A stretch of 13,478 bases of DNA, from NCBI GenBank assembly GCA_045579705.1, contig JAZNMP010000033.1, positions 1 through 13,478 on the forward strand, in the 5' to 3' direction. Origin of the DNA: Lachnocurva sp045579705. GTDB lineage: Bacteria > Bacillota > Clostridia > Lachnospirales > Lachnospiraceae. The notes beneath the pieces are model-generated. The model was not told the DNA's origin. It ran no database searches and was given only the letters and a program-made list of their open reading frames with translations. A program made the position numbers and the translations under genes. Shown here piece after piece: positions 1 to 7,285 of this stretch (position 1 is its first letter; the number at the start of each line of letters is the position of its first letter).

Positions 1-32
1 TCATGGGTTACACCGCCTTATTTGATACTATT

Positions 33-62
33 ATTATACCAAACAAAAGGGTGAAAAGCCCG
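33..62 (-). promoter_or_regulatory. Extended -10 promoter for a gene leaving the window on the left
   Basis: On the minus strand a perfect TATAAT (38-33) is preceded by TGG at 41-39, giving an extended -10 element; no good -35 is visible 17 bases upstream. The predicted start of transcription is near 27. An AAGGCGG (19-13) then sits 8 bases before an ATG at 4-2, so a minus-strand gene probably begins at position 4 and lies almost wholly outside the window. The promoter is downstream of the rpsI terminator, so it would start a separate unit. Only the start codon is in view, so the product is unknown. Confidence 0.45.
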
Positions 63-92
63 TAATATAAGGATTTTTTGATATTTCAGCAT

Positions 93-125
93 AAAGAAAA
101 GGCCGTGTTGATTAACACGACCTTT
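93..125 (-). terminator. Rho-independent terminator of rplM-rpsI
   Basis: Read on the minus strand, GGTCGTGTT (122-114) pairs with AACACGGCC (109-101) across a four-base loop, with one G-U pair. Three further A-T pairs (125-123 with 100-98) extend the stem to about 12 bp, and a T-rich run (TTTTCTTTAT, 100-91) follows. It lies 81 bases past the S9 stop codon and before the next promoter, so it should end the ribosomal operon transcript. Confidence 0.8.
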
Positions 126-134
126 GTCTTCACT

Positions 135-206
135 CTGAAACAGTCCAGTGGACTGTTTTTAGTTCAGATCCTCGAGGCTATGCCGAGAGGAAACCTCGGG
201 AACCTC
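135..206 (-). other. Two further hairpins in the 3' region of rpsI
   Basis: Between the S9 stop and the terminator are two more inverted repeats. One is AAACAGTCC / GGACTGTTT (138-146 and 150-158, three-base loop), extendable by CTG/CAG at 135-137 and 165-167. The other is GC-rich: on the minus strand CCGAGG (199-194) can pair either with CTCGG just downstream (187-183) or with CCTCG in the palindrome at 170-177. No coding potential was seen. They may protect or shape the mRNA 3' end, or be decayed terminators; no function is shown by the sequence. Confidence 0.45.
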
Positions 207-599
207 TTATCTCTTTGAGAACTGTGGTGCTCTACGAGCTTTCTTAAGACCGTATTTCTTACGCTCTTTCATTCTAGGATCACGTGTAAGGTATCCTGCG
301 GACTTAAGAGCTGGACGGTAGTCAGCGTCAACTGTAAGAAGGGCTCTAGCGATACCATGACGGATAGCACCAGCCTGGCCAGTGAATCCACCACCCTTTA
401 CGTTAACGATAACATCGAATTTACCTTCAGTATTTGTTGCAGCGAAAGGCTGGCGAACGATAACTTTAAGTGTTTCAAGACCAAGATATTCATCGATATC
501 TTTCTTGTTAATTGTAATCTTTCCTGTGCCTGGAAGCAGATAAACTCTTGCAACAGATGATTTTCTTCTTCCGGTTCCATAATACTTTGTATCAGCCAT
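207..599 (-). CDS. rpsI: 30S ribosomal protein S9
   Basis: Small-subunit ribosomal protein of the uS9 family, 130 residues, the usual bacterial length. The N-terminus has the family GTGRRKSSVARV stretch (residues 8-19), the middle carries GGGFTGQAGAIRHGIARAL (70-88), and the protein ends with the KYGLKKARRAPQFSKR tail, whose last residues reach the P-site tRNA in known ribosomes. Start: ATG at 599 with AGGAGG at 615-610, a somewhat long 10-base spacer. It follows rplM after 23 bases and the two are one transcription unit. Nothing is missing or odd in the protein. Confidence 0.98.
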   Translation of the reverse strand: MADTKYYGTGRRKSSVARVYLLPGTGKITINKKDIDEYLGLETLKVIVRQPFAATNTEGKFDVIVNVKGGGFTGQAGAIRHGIARALLTVDADYRPALKSAGYLTRDPRMKERKKYGLKKARRAPQFSKR

Positions 600-622
600 T
601 GTTACAAAACCTCCTCATCTGA

Positions 623-1054
623 TTAAAATGTAAGCATTTCTGGCTTCTGAGCTTCGTGCTTGTGCTCAGCACCTGCGTATACGAAAAGTTTCTTGTACAT
701 CTGTCTTCCGAGAACTCCCTTAGGAAGCATTCCCTTTACAGCGAACTCGATAACTCTTTCTGGGTGCTTGTTGAGCATATCCTTAAGAGATGTTTCCTTA
801 AGTCCACCGATGTAATCAGAATGACGATAGTACTTCTTCTGATCAAGCTTCTTACCTGTAACCTTAATCTTCTCAGCGTTGATTACGATTACATAATCAC
901 CTGTGTCTGCACTAGGTGTATAGATTGGCTTCTTCTTTCCGCGAAGAACGTTAGCTACTTCTGTAGCAAGACGACCAAGTGTCTGTCCTTCAGCATCAAC
1001 CACATACCATTTTCTCTCAACTTTAGTTGGATTAGGCATATAAGTTGTATTCAT
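623..1054 (-). CDS. rplM: 50S ribosomal protein L13
   Basis: Large-subunit ribosomal protein of the uL13 family, 143 residues from the chosen start, matching the usual length of about 142-148. Recognisable parts are KWYVVDAEGQTLGRLA (residues 14-29), the SADTGDYVIVINAEKIKVTGKK stretch (48-69) and the family signature KGMLPKGVLGRQMYKKLFVY (107-126). The reading frame is open for 13 more codons upstream, to an ATG at 1093. The start at 1054 is preferred because TAAGGAGGAA lies 7 bases before it and the L13 homology begins there. First gene of the rplM-rpsI operon, driven by the promoter at 1188-1216. Confidence 0.97.
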   Translation of the reverse strand: MNTTYMPNPTKVERKWYVVDAEGQTLGRLATEVANVLRGKKKPIYTPSADTGDYVIVINAEKIKVTGKKLDQKKYYRHSDYIGGLKETSLKDMLNKHPERVIEFAVKGMLPKGVLGRQMYKKLFVYAGAEHKHEAQKPEMLTF

Positions 1055-1181
1055 ACGAATTTCCTCCTTAGATACAAAATCAGGCATTCTCAAACCAATG
1101 TACCAAATCTGAGTTTTACCCTTAGTATATTTATAAGAAATGCTTCGGGGCTTTGAAACACTCCTTCTAAACTACATCAAC
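1055..1181 (-). promoter_or_regulatory. 5' leader of rplM-rpsI, possible autoregulatory leader
   Basis: About 127 bases separate the predicted transcription start from the L13 start codon. The leader contains a stem on the minus strand, CTCAGATT (1112-1105) with GGTTTGAG (1095-1088), 8 bp counting G-U and A-U pairs, just upstream of the ribosome binding site (1070-1061). L13 operon leaders that bind L13 are known in other Firmicutes. I see a plausible hairpin here but cannot confirm that it belongs to that family. Confidence 0.4.
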
Positions 1182-1187
1182 CATGAC

Positions 1188-1216
1188 ATTATATTACGTG
1201 GATTTCGAGATGTCAA
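1188..1216 (-). promoter_or_regulatory. Perfect-consensus sigma-A promoter of rplM-rpsI
   Basis: The minus strand carries TTGACA (1216-1211), exactly 17 bases, then TATAAT (1193-1188). Both hexamers match the vegetative consensus at all 12 positions. The -35 box and spacer lie inside the last codons of truA, and the -10 box starts directly after the truA stop (1196-1194). Transcription should start near 1181, uncoupling ribosomal protein synthesis from the upstream ECF-truA genes. Confidence 0.9.
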
Positions 1217-1958
1217 CATCTAATTCCAGGAACCTGATTTCCTCCAACGAGAGCCCTTTTGCAGGAGCGGTCGGTCCTGCAGCCTCTCTATTTCTAGCTT
1301 CTAAGATTCCTTCCATCGCCGAAACATCTATCTGTCCCCGGCCTACATCTATCAGCGTTCCCGCTATGATTCGAACCATGTTGTAGAGGAATCCGTTTCC
1401 TGTAACACGAATTTCGATTCCATGGTCCACTTCAACTACTTCTATCTTGTAAATCGTCCTAACGAAATCAGTAACCTGCGTCGCAGTGGACGAAAAACTC
1501 TTAAAATCATGTTCGCCTTCGAGTACCTTTGCAGCAGCTCTCATCTTTTCGATATCGAGCGGAACATATACCTGATGCATATAAAGTCTATATCGGGGAT
1601 CCATAATTCGCCCCGTATATATCCTGTAACAATAAGTCTTCACCGTATCGGTATGTCTAGGATGAAAATCAGAAGGCACCTCCCTCGATGACATAACTCT
1701 AATATCTTCAGGCAGACGTGCATTAAGCGCATAGGCAACTTTTTCCGCAGGCATGCGGCTTTCCACATCGAAAACCGCGGCACTTCCAGCACTGTGCACA
1801 CCTGCATCCGTTCTCGAAGCACCAATTACATGAATCTCCTGCCCGAACAGGTCTGAGATTGCACGATCCAACTCTTCTTCGATAGACGGAGCATTGTTTT
1901 GCTTCTGCCAGCCACCATATGAAGTTCCATCATAACTTACAAATATGAGAACTCTCAT
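1194..1958 (-). CDS. truA: tRNA pseudouridine(38-40) synthase TruA
   Basis: Converts uridines 38, 39 and 40 in the tRNA anticodon arm to pseudouridine. It is 254 residues, typical for bacterial TruA. The N-terminus YDGTSYGGWQKQ (9-20) and the catalytic motif SRTDAGVHS (48-56, nucleophile Asp51) are present; the residue before the Arg is Ser where many homologues have Gly. Near the C-terminus, NGFLYNMVRIIAGTLIDVGRG is the second conserved half. Start: ATG at 1958 with CAGGAG five bases before it. It follows ecfT after 18 bases, so it is probably the last gene of that operon. The rplM promoter lies inside its final codons. Confidence 0.96.
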   Translation of the reverse strand: MRVLIFVSYDGTSYGGWQKQNNAPSIEEELDRAISDLFGQEIHVIGASRTDAGVHSAGSAAVFDVESRMPAEKVAYALNARLPEDIRVMSSREVPSDFHPRHTDTVKTYCYRIYTGRIMDPRYRLYMHQVYVPLDIEKMRAAAKVLEGEHDFKSFSSTATQVTDFVRTIYKIEVVEVDHGIEIRVTGNGFLYNMVRIIAGTLIDVGRGQIDVSAMEGILEARNREAAGPTAPAKGLSLEEIRFLELDVDISKST

Positions 1959-1976
1959 TCCATCTCCTGAAAAAAA

Positions 1977-2765
1977 TTACAGCAATATGCAAACTGCAAA
2001 GAAGACTACACTGATTGCATAAGCAACATAGTCTCTTCTGCTGTGGCGCAGTGGCTTCATCTTCGTTCTACCTTCGCCACCATTGTAACAACGAGCCTCC
2101 ATCGCATTCGCGAGATCATAAGCTCTTCTAAAAGCACTCACAAAGAGCGGCACGAGAATAGGAATCATCGCTTTTGCTCTCTTTATGAGATTTCCTTCAT
2201 CAAAAGTCGCACCTCTCGCCATCTGCGCCTTCATAATCTTGTCCGTTTCCTCGATGAGGATTGGGATAAAACGAAGCGCGATAGACATCATCATCGCGAT
2301 ATCTGAAACAGGCACACGAAAGAAATTCAGGAAAGACAGTCCACTTTCCAATCCATCCGTAAGCGCGTTTGGCGTCGTAGTAAGTGTCATAATCGAGCTT
2401 CCCACGATGAGGTATATCATACGAATAGTCATCAAAACCGCATTTCGTATACCTTCTTTTGTAATCTTTATGAAGTAGAACTTAAAGATAGGGATTCCCG
2501 GTGTCATAAACAGGTTAAACATACCCGCGATGATCATCAGGATTATGATTCCCTTTAGTCCTCTAAACATAAATGTTACCGGCACTTTTGAAAGCGCGAT
2601 TACTACGCCTAGACATATCGTCACAAAGAGCACTCCAAAAGGATTACTAATACAAAAGATTCCGATTATATATAGCAATGTCGCTAACAGTTTTACTCTC
2701 GGGTCGAGTTTGTGTATCACAGAGTCACCCGGATAATACTGTCCTAGTGTCATATTTCGAAACAT
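1977..2765 (-). CDS. ecfT: ECF transporter transmembrane component EcfT
   Basis: Membrane scaffold of an energy-coupling-factor importer: it joins the two ATPases to exchangeable substrate-binding S components for vitamins or metals. It is 262 residues, with hydrophobic spans around 28-57, 67-88, 105-126 and at the C-terminus (244-262). Two coupling motifs are visible: AQMARGATF and AMEARCYNGGEGRT, the second with Cys where many family members have Gly. Start is uncertain. ATG 2765 fits the family N-terminus (MFRNMTLGQYYPGDSVIHKLDP), while ATG 2753 gives a classic ATGA overlap with the ecfA2 stop. No S component gene is nearby, which fits a shared (group II) module. Confidence 0.95.
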   Translation of the reverse strand: MFRNMTLGQYYPGDSVIHKLDPRVKLLATLLYIIGIFCISNPFGVLFVTICLGVVIALSKVPVTFMFRGLKGIIILMIIAGMFNLFMTPGIPIFKFYFIKITKEGIRNAVLMTIRMIYLIVGSSIMTLTTTPNALTDGLESGLSFLNFFRVPVSDIAMMMSIALRFIPILIEETDKIMKAQMARGATFDEGNLIKRAKAMIPILVPLFVSAFRRAYDLANAMEARCYNGGEGRTKMKPLRHSRRDYVAYAISVVFFAVCILL

Positions 2766-3598
2766 TTCAAAATCTCTTTTCTAGCTTCTTCTATCGTAAT
2801 ACAGTCAGTGTTCACGTGAAATCCTGCTTTTTTCAAATCGTGCATCAGATAAGTCACCTGTGGAGCGGCCAATCCCATCTCCTCGAGTTCCTTATAGTTT
2901 CTAAACACATTCTTCGGTGTACCATCATATTTGACATGACCTTTATCGATACATACGATTCGATCCACATAGTTTGCCACATCTTCCATACTATGTGATA
3001 CGAGAATTACAGTAACTCCACGTTTCTCATGCAGAGCTTTTATCAGATTCAGGATTTCATCTCTACCGGCAGGATCCAGGCCTGCTGTCGGCTCATCGAG
3101 AATCAACACACTCGGCTTCATCGCGATGACACCTGCGATAGCGACTTTTCTCTTCTGTCCACCAGAAAGCTCAAAAGGTGATACATCACACAAATCTTCT
3201 GGCAGATTTACCGCACGCATCGCTTCAAAAGCACGAAGCGAAACTTCGCCTTCATCTAATCCTTGGTTCTTTGGCCCGAAACAGATATCCTCATAAACAG
3301 TCATTCCAAACAACTGATTCTCAGGATACTGGAACACCATCCCAACCTGTGTTCTGAGCCCCTTCATATCAAAGTCATCGTCATAGATGTCCTGTCCGTT
3401 GAAATAGATAGTTCCTTCGGTCGCTTTCATCAGTCCATTCATATGCTGAACCAAAGTAGACTTTCCACTACCAGTATGTCCAATGATTCCGACGAACTCG
3501 CCATCTTCAATCTTTAAATTTATATCATCGAGAGCTGTATTCTCATAGGACGTGTTCGGATTATATTTAAATGAGACATGATCAAATATCAATGACAT
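2750..3598 (-). CDS. ecfA2: ECF transporter ATPase EcfA2
   Basis: One of the two ATP-binding subunits of the ECF importer. 282 residues. ABC motifs in order: Walker A GHTGSGKST (40-48), Q-loop Gln90, signature LSGGQ (144-148), Walker B LILDE (165-169, catalytic Glu169) and switch His202. The C-terminal extension past residue 225 is typical of EcfA proteins. Start ATG 3598 shares one base with the ecfA1 stop (TAATG), and its end overlaps ecfT, so the three are translationally coupled. Which paralogue is A1 or A2 is assigned by gene order and similarity. Confidence 0.95.
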   Translation of the reverse strand: MSLIFDHVSFKYNPNTSYENTALDDINLKIEDGEFVGIIGHTGSGKSTLVQHMNGLMKATEGTIYFNGQDIYDDDFDMKGLRTQVGMVFQYPENQLFGMTVYEDICFGPKNQGLDEGEVSLRAFEAMRAVNLPEDLCDVSPFELSGGQKRKVAIAGVIAMKPSVLILDEPTAGLDPAGRDEILNLIKALHEKRGVTVILVSHSMEDVANYVDRIVCIDKGHVKYDGTPKNVFRNYKELEEMGLAAPQVTYLMHDLKKAGFHVNTDCITIEEARKEILKCFEI

Positions 3599-4458
3599 TA
3601 GTAATCCTCCTTCAATCCACGCAGACTCTCGATCAAAGCTTCCTTCGTAAGCACGCCTTCTGGAACATCTAGTCCGGCCTGTCTAAGTTCATGAGCGAGC
3701 AATGTGACCTGCGGCACATCGAGTCTCAGTCTTTTGAGTTCTTCCACTTCGGAAAAAATTTCCTTCGGCCGACCCTCCATCACAACGTTACCTTTGTCCA
3801 TAACATAGACGAAATCAGCTCCAACTACTTCTTCCATATAATGAGTAATCAGAATGATAGTAATACCCTTCTTCTGATTCAGCTCATGTGCAGCACGAAT
3901 GACCTCAGTTCTTCCATCCGGATCGAGCATAGCTGTCGGTTCGTCCATGATGATGCATTCCGGCTCCATAGCCATAACTCCAGCGATAGCAACTCGCTGT
4001 TTCTGACCACCTGAAAGACGATTAGGAGATTTCTTCCTGTAATCCCACATGCCAACCATCTTCAGGCTGCGTTCAACTCTCTCCCAGATTTCATCTGTTG
4101 GAACACCGATGTTCTCCGGTCCGAATCCGACGTCTTCCTCTACAACAGATGCAACGATCTGGTTGTCCGGATTCTGGAATATCATGCCGGCTTTCTTTCT
4201 GATAGGAAAAACATTCGAGTTATCCGCAGCGTCGAATCCACCAACTACGAGTGTTCCTCCACTAGGATGAAGCAAGGCATTTATATGCTTTGCAAAAGTC
4301 GATTTACCCGAACCGTTATGACCGAGGATGGCTATAAACTGACCAGCTTCAACAGAAATATTAACATCAGAAATAGCGGTAATGATATTCTCAACATTAC
4401 CTTCCTCATCATGCTGTATATATTCATGTGATAGATTTCTAGCTTCGATTATCTTCAT
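3598..4458 (-). CDS. ecfA1: ECF transporter ATPase EcfA1
   Basis: Partner ATPase of EcfA2; the two form the heterodimer that drives EcfT. 286 residues. Walker A GHNGSGKST (46-54), Q-loop Gln95, signature LSGGQ (148-152), Walker B ending DE (Asp172, Glu173) and switch His206 are intact, so an active ATPase is expected. An acidic insertion around residues 14-25 (IQHDEEGNVEN) precedes the first strand. It begins 3 bases after the trmL stop codon, so it is cotranscribed with trmL. Confidence 0.95.
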   Translation of the reverse strand: MKIIEARNLSHEYIQHDEEGNVENIITAISDVNISVEAGQFIAILGHNGSGKSTFAKHINALLHPSGGTLVVGGFDAADNSNVFPIRKKAGMIFQNPDNQIVASVVEEDVGFGPENIGVPTDEIWERVERSLKMVGMWDYRKKSPNRLSGGQKQRVAIAGVMAMEPECIIMDEPTAMLDPDGRTEVIRAAHELNQKKGITIILITHYMEEVVGADFVYVMDKGNVVMEGRPKEIFSEVEELKRLRLDVPQVTLLAHELRQAGLDVPEGVLTKEALIESLRGLKEDY

Positions 4459-4461
4459 ATT

Positions 4462-4959
4462 CTACCAATGCAGGCGATGAAGTTCGCCTACTGTCTCCAT
4501 CCCATCAAAATCATACTGTCTCATCGCTTCGTACAACACTATAGCCGCTGAATTTGACAAATTCAGTGATCGAATATCCGGAAGCATAGGAATACGTATA
4601 GCTTCTCCCGGATGCTTTACCAGGATTTCCTCTGGAATTCCAGCACTTTCCTTTCCAAACATGATGTATGCGCCAGGCTCAAACTTCACATCTGAGTATT
4701 TGTTCTGCCCCTTTGTAGTCGCATAATACATCTTTGCATTTGGATTCTTCGCCATGAAATCGTCCATGTCATCATAGACAGTTACATCGAGTTTATCCCA
4801 GTAATCTAATCCCGCTCTCTTTACAGCCTTCTCATCTATTCTAAATCCCAGAGGCTCGATAAGATGCAATCTCGCACCACACGCAACACAAGTTCTACCT
4901 ATGTTTCCAGTGTTTCCCGGCATCTCTGGTTCATGCAATACTATATTAAAAGGTTCCAT
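4462..4959 (-). CDS. trmL: tRNA (cytidine(34)-2'-O)-methyltransferase TrmL
   Basis: SPOUT-class methyltransferase that methylates the 2'-O of the wobble base 34 in certain tRNAs, using S-adenosylmethionine. 165 residues, close to the family size of about 155-160. The three trefoil-knot motifs are clear: PGNTGNIGRT (14-23), the FGKESAGIPEE turn (101-111) and IRIPMLPDIRSLNLSNSAAI (121-140). Start ATG 4959 with AAGGA upstream. It sits 20 bases after the AIRS-C gene and 3 bases before ecfA1. With truA at the far end, two tRNA anticodon-loop modifiers flank the ECF module; whether this has a regulatory meaning is not shown. Confidence 0.93.
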   Translation of the reverse strand: MEPFNIVLHEPEMPGNTGNIGRTCVACGARLHLIEPLGFRIDEKAVKRAGLDYWDKLDVTVYDDMDDFMAKNPNAKMYYATTKGQNKYSDVKFEPGAYIMFGKESAGIPEEILVKHPGEAIRIPMLPDIRSLNLSNSAAIVLYEAMRQYDFDGMETVGELHRLHW

Positions 4960-4979
4960 TATCCGTCCTTAGTTCCAAT

Positions 4980-5516
4980 CTACTTATAATCCAGAACTTT
5001 CTTTATCTCGTCTGGCTTTGGTTTATCCAAATATCTGGTCTCATGTTCTCTATCAAACAGAATTACTTTCGCGTTTCCGCTCTCGAGTCTACCGATGATT
5101 TCCGACTCTACTCCGATTTCTCTAAGCGCAGCCTTTGCACTCATAGCATCCTCGAGCACTGCCAGATATGTTCCCTGGGATTCCAATCTATATGGATCTA
5201 TATGAAAAAATTCGCAAATCTCCACAGTTTCCTGTCTAATCGGAATATCCAATATATCAACAGTAAAACCGGATTTTGCTTCTTCTCCTAAATCCCATAA
5301 AGTCTTCATAACGCCTCCGTCGCCTGATTCTAAGACGACAGATGCATTATGATCTTTAAGTATCTTTAATTCTGCAGATTTGGTGGTCCACTTTCCAAAA
5401 GTAATCACCAAATCCAAAAGCCACTTAGGAAACTTACGCTTTAGTTCAGTTTCTTTTCTCCTGGCCAATACTGCACTTCCTGACATTGCAGCATAATTTG
5501 TCATTAATATATACAT
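4980..5516 (-). CDS. Standalone AIR-synthase/HypE-type C-terminal domain protein
   Basis: 178 residues that resemble only the second half (AIRS_C) of the PurM/HypE/ThiL-type enzyme family. The start MTNYAAMSGSAVLARRKE (5-22) matches the hinge where the C-terminal domain of full-length relatives begins. It is followed by VVLESGDGGVMKTLWDLGEEA (60-80), IPIRQETVEICEFFHIDP (91-108), ESQGTYLAV (112-120) and a HypE-like ending RYLDKPKPDEI (161-171). The N-terminal ATP-binding domain is absent, and only 23 bases separate this start from the VanW gene, so no remnant is hidden upstream. Start ATG 5516 has AGGAAG about 7 bases before it. It may be a non-catalytic partner or a degraded enzyme. Substrate unknown. 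Confidence 0.75.
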   Translation of the reverse strand: MYILMTNYAAMSGSAVLARRKETELKRKFPKWLLDLVITFGKWTTKSAELKILKDHNASVVLESGDGGVMKTLWDLGEEAKSGFTVDILDIPIRQETVEICEFFHIDPYRLESQGTYLAVLEDAMSAKAALREIGVESEIIGRLESGNAKVILFDREHETRYLDKPKPDEIKKVLDYK

Positions 5517-5539
5517 TTAAAAACTTCCTACCGTATTTA

Positions 5540-7135
5540 TTAATTTGCTGGAGCCGGCTGTGATTCCGGCGCAGGCTGTCCTTCAGGTGGTGTCGCACCA
5601 GCATTCGCTTCCTCAGCTTTCTTTGCGAGGATAGATTTTTCCGTAACAGGAACTTTAAACTCAGTTCCCTCTTCTCCTGCTAAAGCACGGGCTGTGTCTT
5701 CGACAGTATGCTGATCTCCGCTGGCGATAGCATCCATCATACGCTGTGTTCTAGCTGGATCTGAAGAAGCCACTCCTACGAGATCATTCTCTTCGAGCAT
5801 CTTGTAAGTACTACGATTCATGAGCTTTCTGCTCTGCTCCACTCCATCGACTTTTACAACCTTCCAGAGTCTGGCCTTGTATCCGATAGATCCTGTAGAC
5901 TTCTTTGAAATAGTTCCAACTGGAAGAGATGGATCAGCTTCATATTTATGTGAGATTTCTGTCGCTTCGAGAATCTCATTCTCAAAAGTAACCTCACGAT
6001 TCTTTGGACGAGTTTCTTCACCGTAGATATTTACAGTGATAGAAGTGTTAGTCGTAATAGTTTCGATATATACAGGTGAATCATAATTATTCTTAATGAT
6101 CAGATTCTTGATAGCACTCTTTCCATCAGAAGCCGCAGCTATAGCCGCATCAAACGAAGGCTCTACATAATGCACCAGCATAGAATGTGAAGCTCTAAGC
6201 TCGATTCCAAGTTCCGAAAGAATAGCAGCATTATAAAGAGTAGTGGAAACCTGACAAACTCCACCACCTTCGCCTTCTGCAACCTGTCCATCTACATAGA
6301 CACCAGCAGCTACATATCCATTTGTAGAATCTGTAGGACCGATAGTCTTATATACAGATAGCTCATCACCTTTATATAGAACAGTTCCGTTCAAAAGTGA
6401 CGCCGCTCTCGCGATATTCTGGTTTCTCTTTAAATCTGTAGCAGTATAAGTCGTCTGGAAAGTTCCGAGCAGATCCTTTACCTTTGAAAGCTGCTTCTCA
6501 TCTCCCTTTGGCATAACCTTATGCGTTTCCAAAGTAATCAAGTCATTATCGGTATTCCATTCATTCTTTATGAATTTCATAACCTTCTTTGTAGCCTTGT
6601 TCGGATCGATTTCTTCACCTTCTTTGCCTTTGACGAAGACGAACTGCCCATTCTCTCTCTTCAGCCCGTTATTAACAGCCTCATCCGAGAGTTCTGATGA
6701 ATGAGAATCGAGAAAATAAGCCACATCCTTTGATCCGGCAACCATACCGACCTCGAAGGTCTTCTTTTTTCCTTCATCGATACCAGCTCTGCGAACCGCT
6801 TTCTCGAGAGGGTTTCCTGTCTTTGAATATCTGATTACAGTCTTCGCGATATCTGACTGCGCCTTAACGCCCAATTCTGTACCAGATGCCTCGACTTTAT
6901 TCTTGCCAGCTTTCAGCGTAATCTTCTTTTTCGCCTTCTGCTTCTCTTCCTTTGAAACGACTTTGTCGATCTGTTTCTCCGTCATACCTGAGACATCTGT
7001 CTCTCCGATATACATTCCCTTCGGTGCTTTACTTACACCTTTGGCTGAAACATCTGTACTTACACTCAGTGCAAAAAGAATACCTAAAGCGAGCACTGCC
7101 ACGGCATTCAACATCTTTCTAGTATTAAATTTCAT
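5540..7135 (-). CDS. Exported VanW-family protein with PG-binding and G5-like domains
   Basis: 531 residues. A signal peptide is likely at 1-32: basic start, hydrophobic 10-24, then a small-residue site near VSAKG. A region around 39-115 resembles the PG_binding_4 domain found with VanW (GMYIGETDVSGMTEKQ). The VanW domain spans about 227-365, with the hallmark GGGVCQVSTTLYNAA (290-304) and a His at 322. After it, 377-447 (EVTFENEILEATEIS and onward) looks G5-like. The tail is Pro-rich (513-531). VanW is named from vancomycin gene clusters, but its biochemical role is not settled, and no other resistance gene is present here. It is probably a wall or surface protein. It follows the microprotein gene after 45 bases and precedes the AIRS-C gene. 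Confidence 0.9.
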   Translation of the reverse strand: MKFNTRKMLNAVAVLALGILFALSVSTDVSAKGVSKAPKGMYIGETDVSGMTEKQIDKVVSKEEKQKAKKKITLKAGKNKVEASGTELGVKAQSDIAKTVIRYSKTGNPLEKAVRRAGIDEGKKKTFEVGMVAGSKDVAYFLDSHSSELSDEAVNNGLKRENGQFVFVKGKEGEEIDPNKATKKVMKFIKNEWNTDNDLITLETHKVMPKGDEKQLSKVKDLLGTFQTTYTATDLKRNQNIARAASLLNGTVLYKGDELSVYKTIGPTDSTNGYVAAGVYVDGQVAEGEGGGVCQVSTTLYNAAILSELGIELRASHSMLVHYVEPSFDAAIAAASDGKSAIKNLIIKNNYDSPVYIETITTNTSITVNIYGEETRPKNREVTFENEILEATEISHKYEADPSLPVGTISKKSTGSIGYKARLWKVVKVDGVEQSRKLMNRSTYKMLEENDLVGVASSDPARTQRMMDAIASGDQHTVEDTARALAGEEGTEFKVPVTEKSILAKKAEEANAGATPPEGQPAPESQPAPAN

Positions 7136-7170
7136 CTTATCTCACTAACCTTTTTGATTTATTTTAAAAA

Positions 7171-7199
7171 TTGAAATGATTTAAACAACCAAATATGCT
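7171..7199 (+). promoter_or_regulatory. Probable sigma-A promoter for the TPR-like gene
   Basis: Plus-strand TTGAAA (7171-7176), 17 bases, TATGCT (7194-7199): four or five of six matches in each box with ideal spacing. Transcription would begin near 7206, leaving a leader of about 120 bases that runs antisense through most of the minus-strand microprotein gene (7181-7285). Confidence 0.5.
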
Positions 7200-7285
7200 A
7201 CGATACCTACTAGAGTCATACACAGAATCATGACAAGTGAAAGGATTGAAAAGATTCTACGCCATTTGTTATTATTTCTATACAT
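7181..7285 (-). CDS. 34-residue single-pass membrane microprotein
   Basis: A short gene easily missed by automatic calling. ATG at 7285 is preceded by ATAAGGAGT with a 7-base spacer, and TAA lies at 7183-7181. The product begins with a hydrophilic, basic head (MYRNNNKWRR, 1-10) followed by an uninterrupted hydrophobic segment of about 22 residues (IFSILSLVMILCMTLVGIVA, then YLVV at the end). This is the layout of tiny inner-membrane proteins such as the DUF4044 type of Firmicutes, to which it bears a general resemblance only. It lies 45 bases upstream of the VanW gene on the same strand. No terminator was seen between them, so they may share a transcript. Function unknown. Confidence 0.7.
   Translation of the reverse strand: MYRNNNKWRRIFSILSLVMILCMTLVGIVAYLVV

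Noticed and set aside
1055..1093. N-terminal extension of L13 starting at ATG 1093
   Set aside because: No ribosome binding site before 1093 or the ATG at 1087, while TAAGGAGGAA is ideally placed before ATG 1054 and L13 homology begins there. The extension is part of the leader.
656..1156. 166-codon open frame on the plus strand opposite rplM
   Set aside because: It lies antisense to a certain ribosomal protein gene, has no ribosome binding site and gives a Cys/Leu-rich product with no family features.
5540..7135. VanW gene as evidence of a vancomycin resistance cluster
   Set aside because: No vanA/vanH/vanX ligase, dehydrogenase or peptidase genes nearby; VanW-domain proteins are widespread in Firmicutes without resistance.
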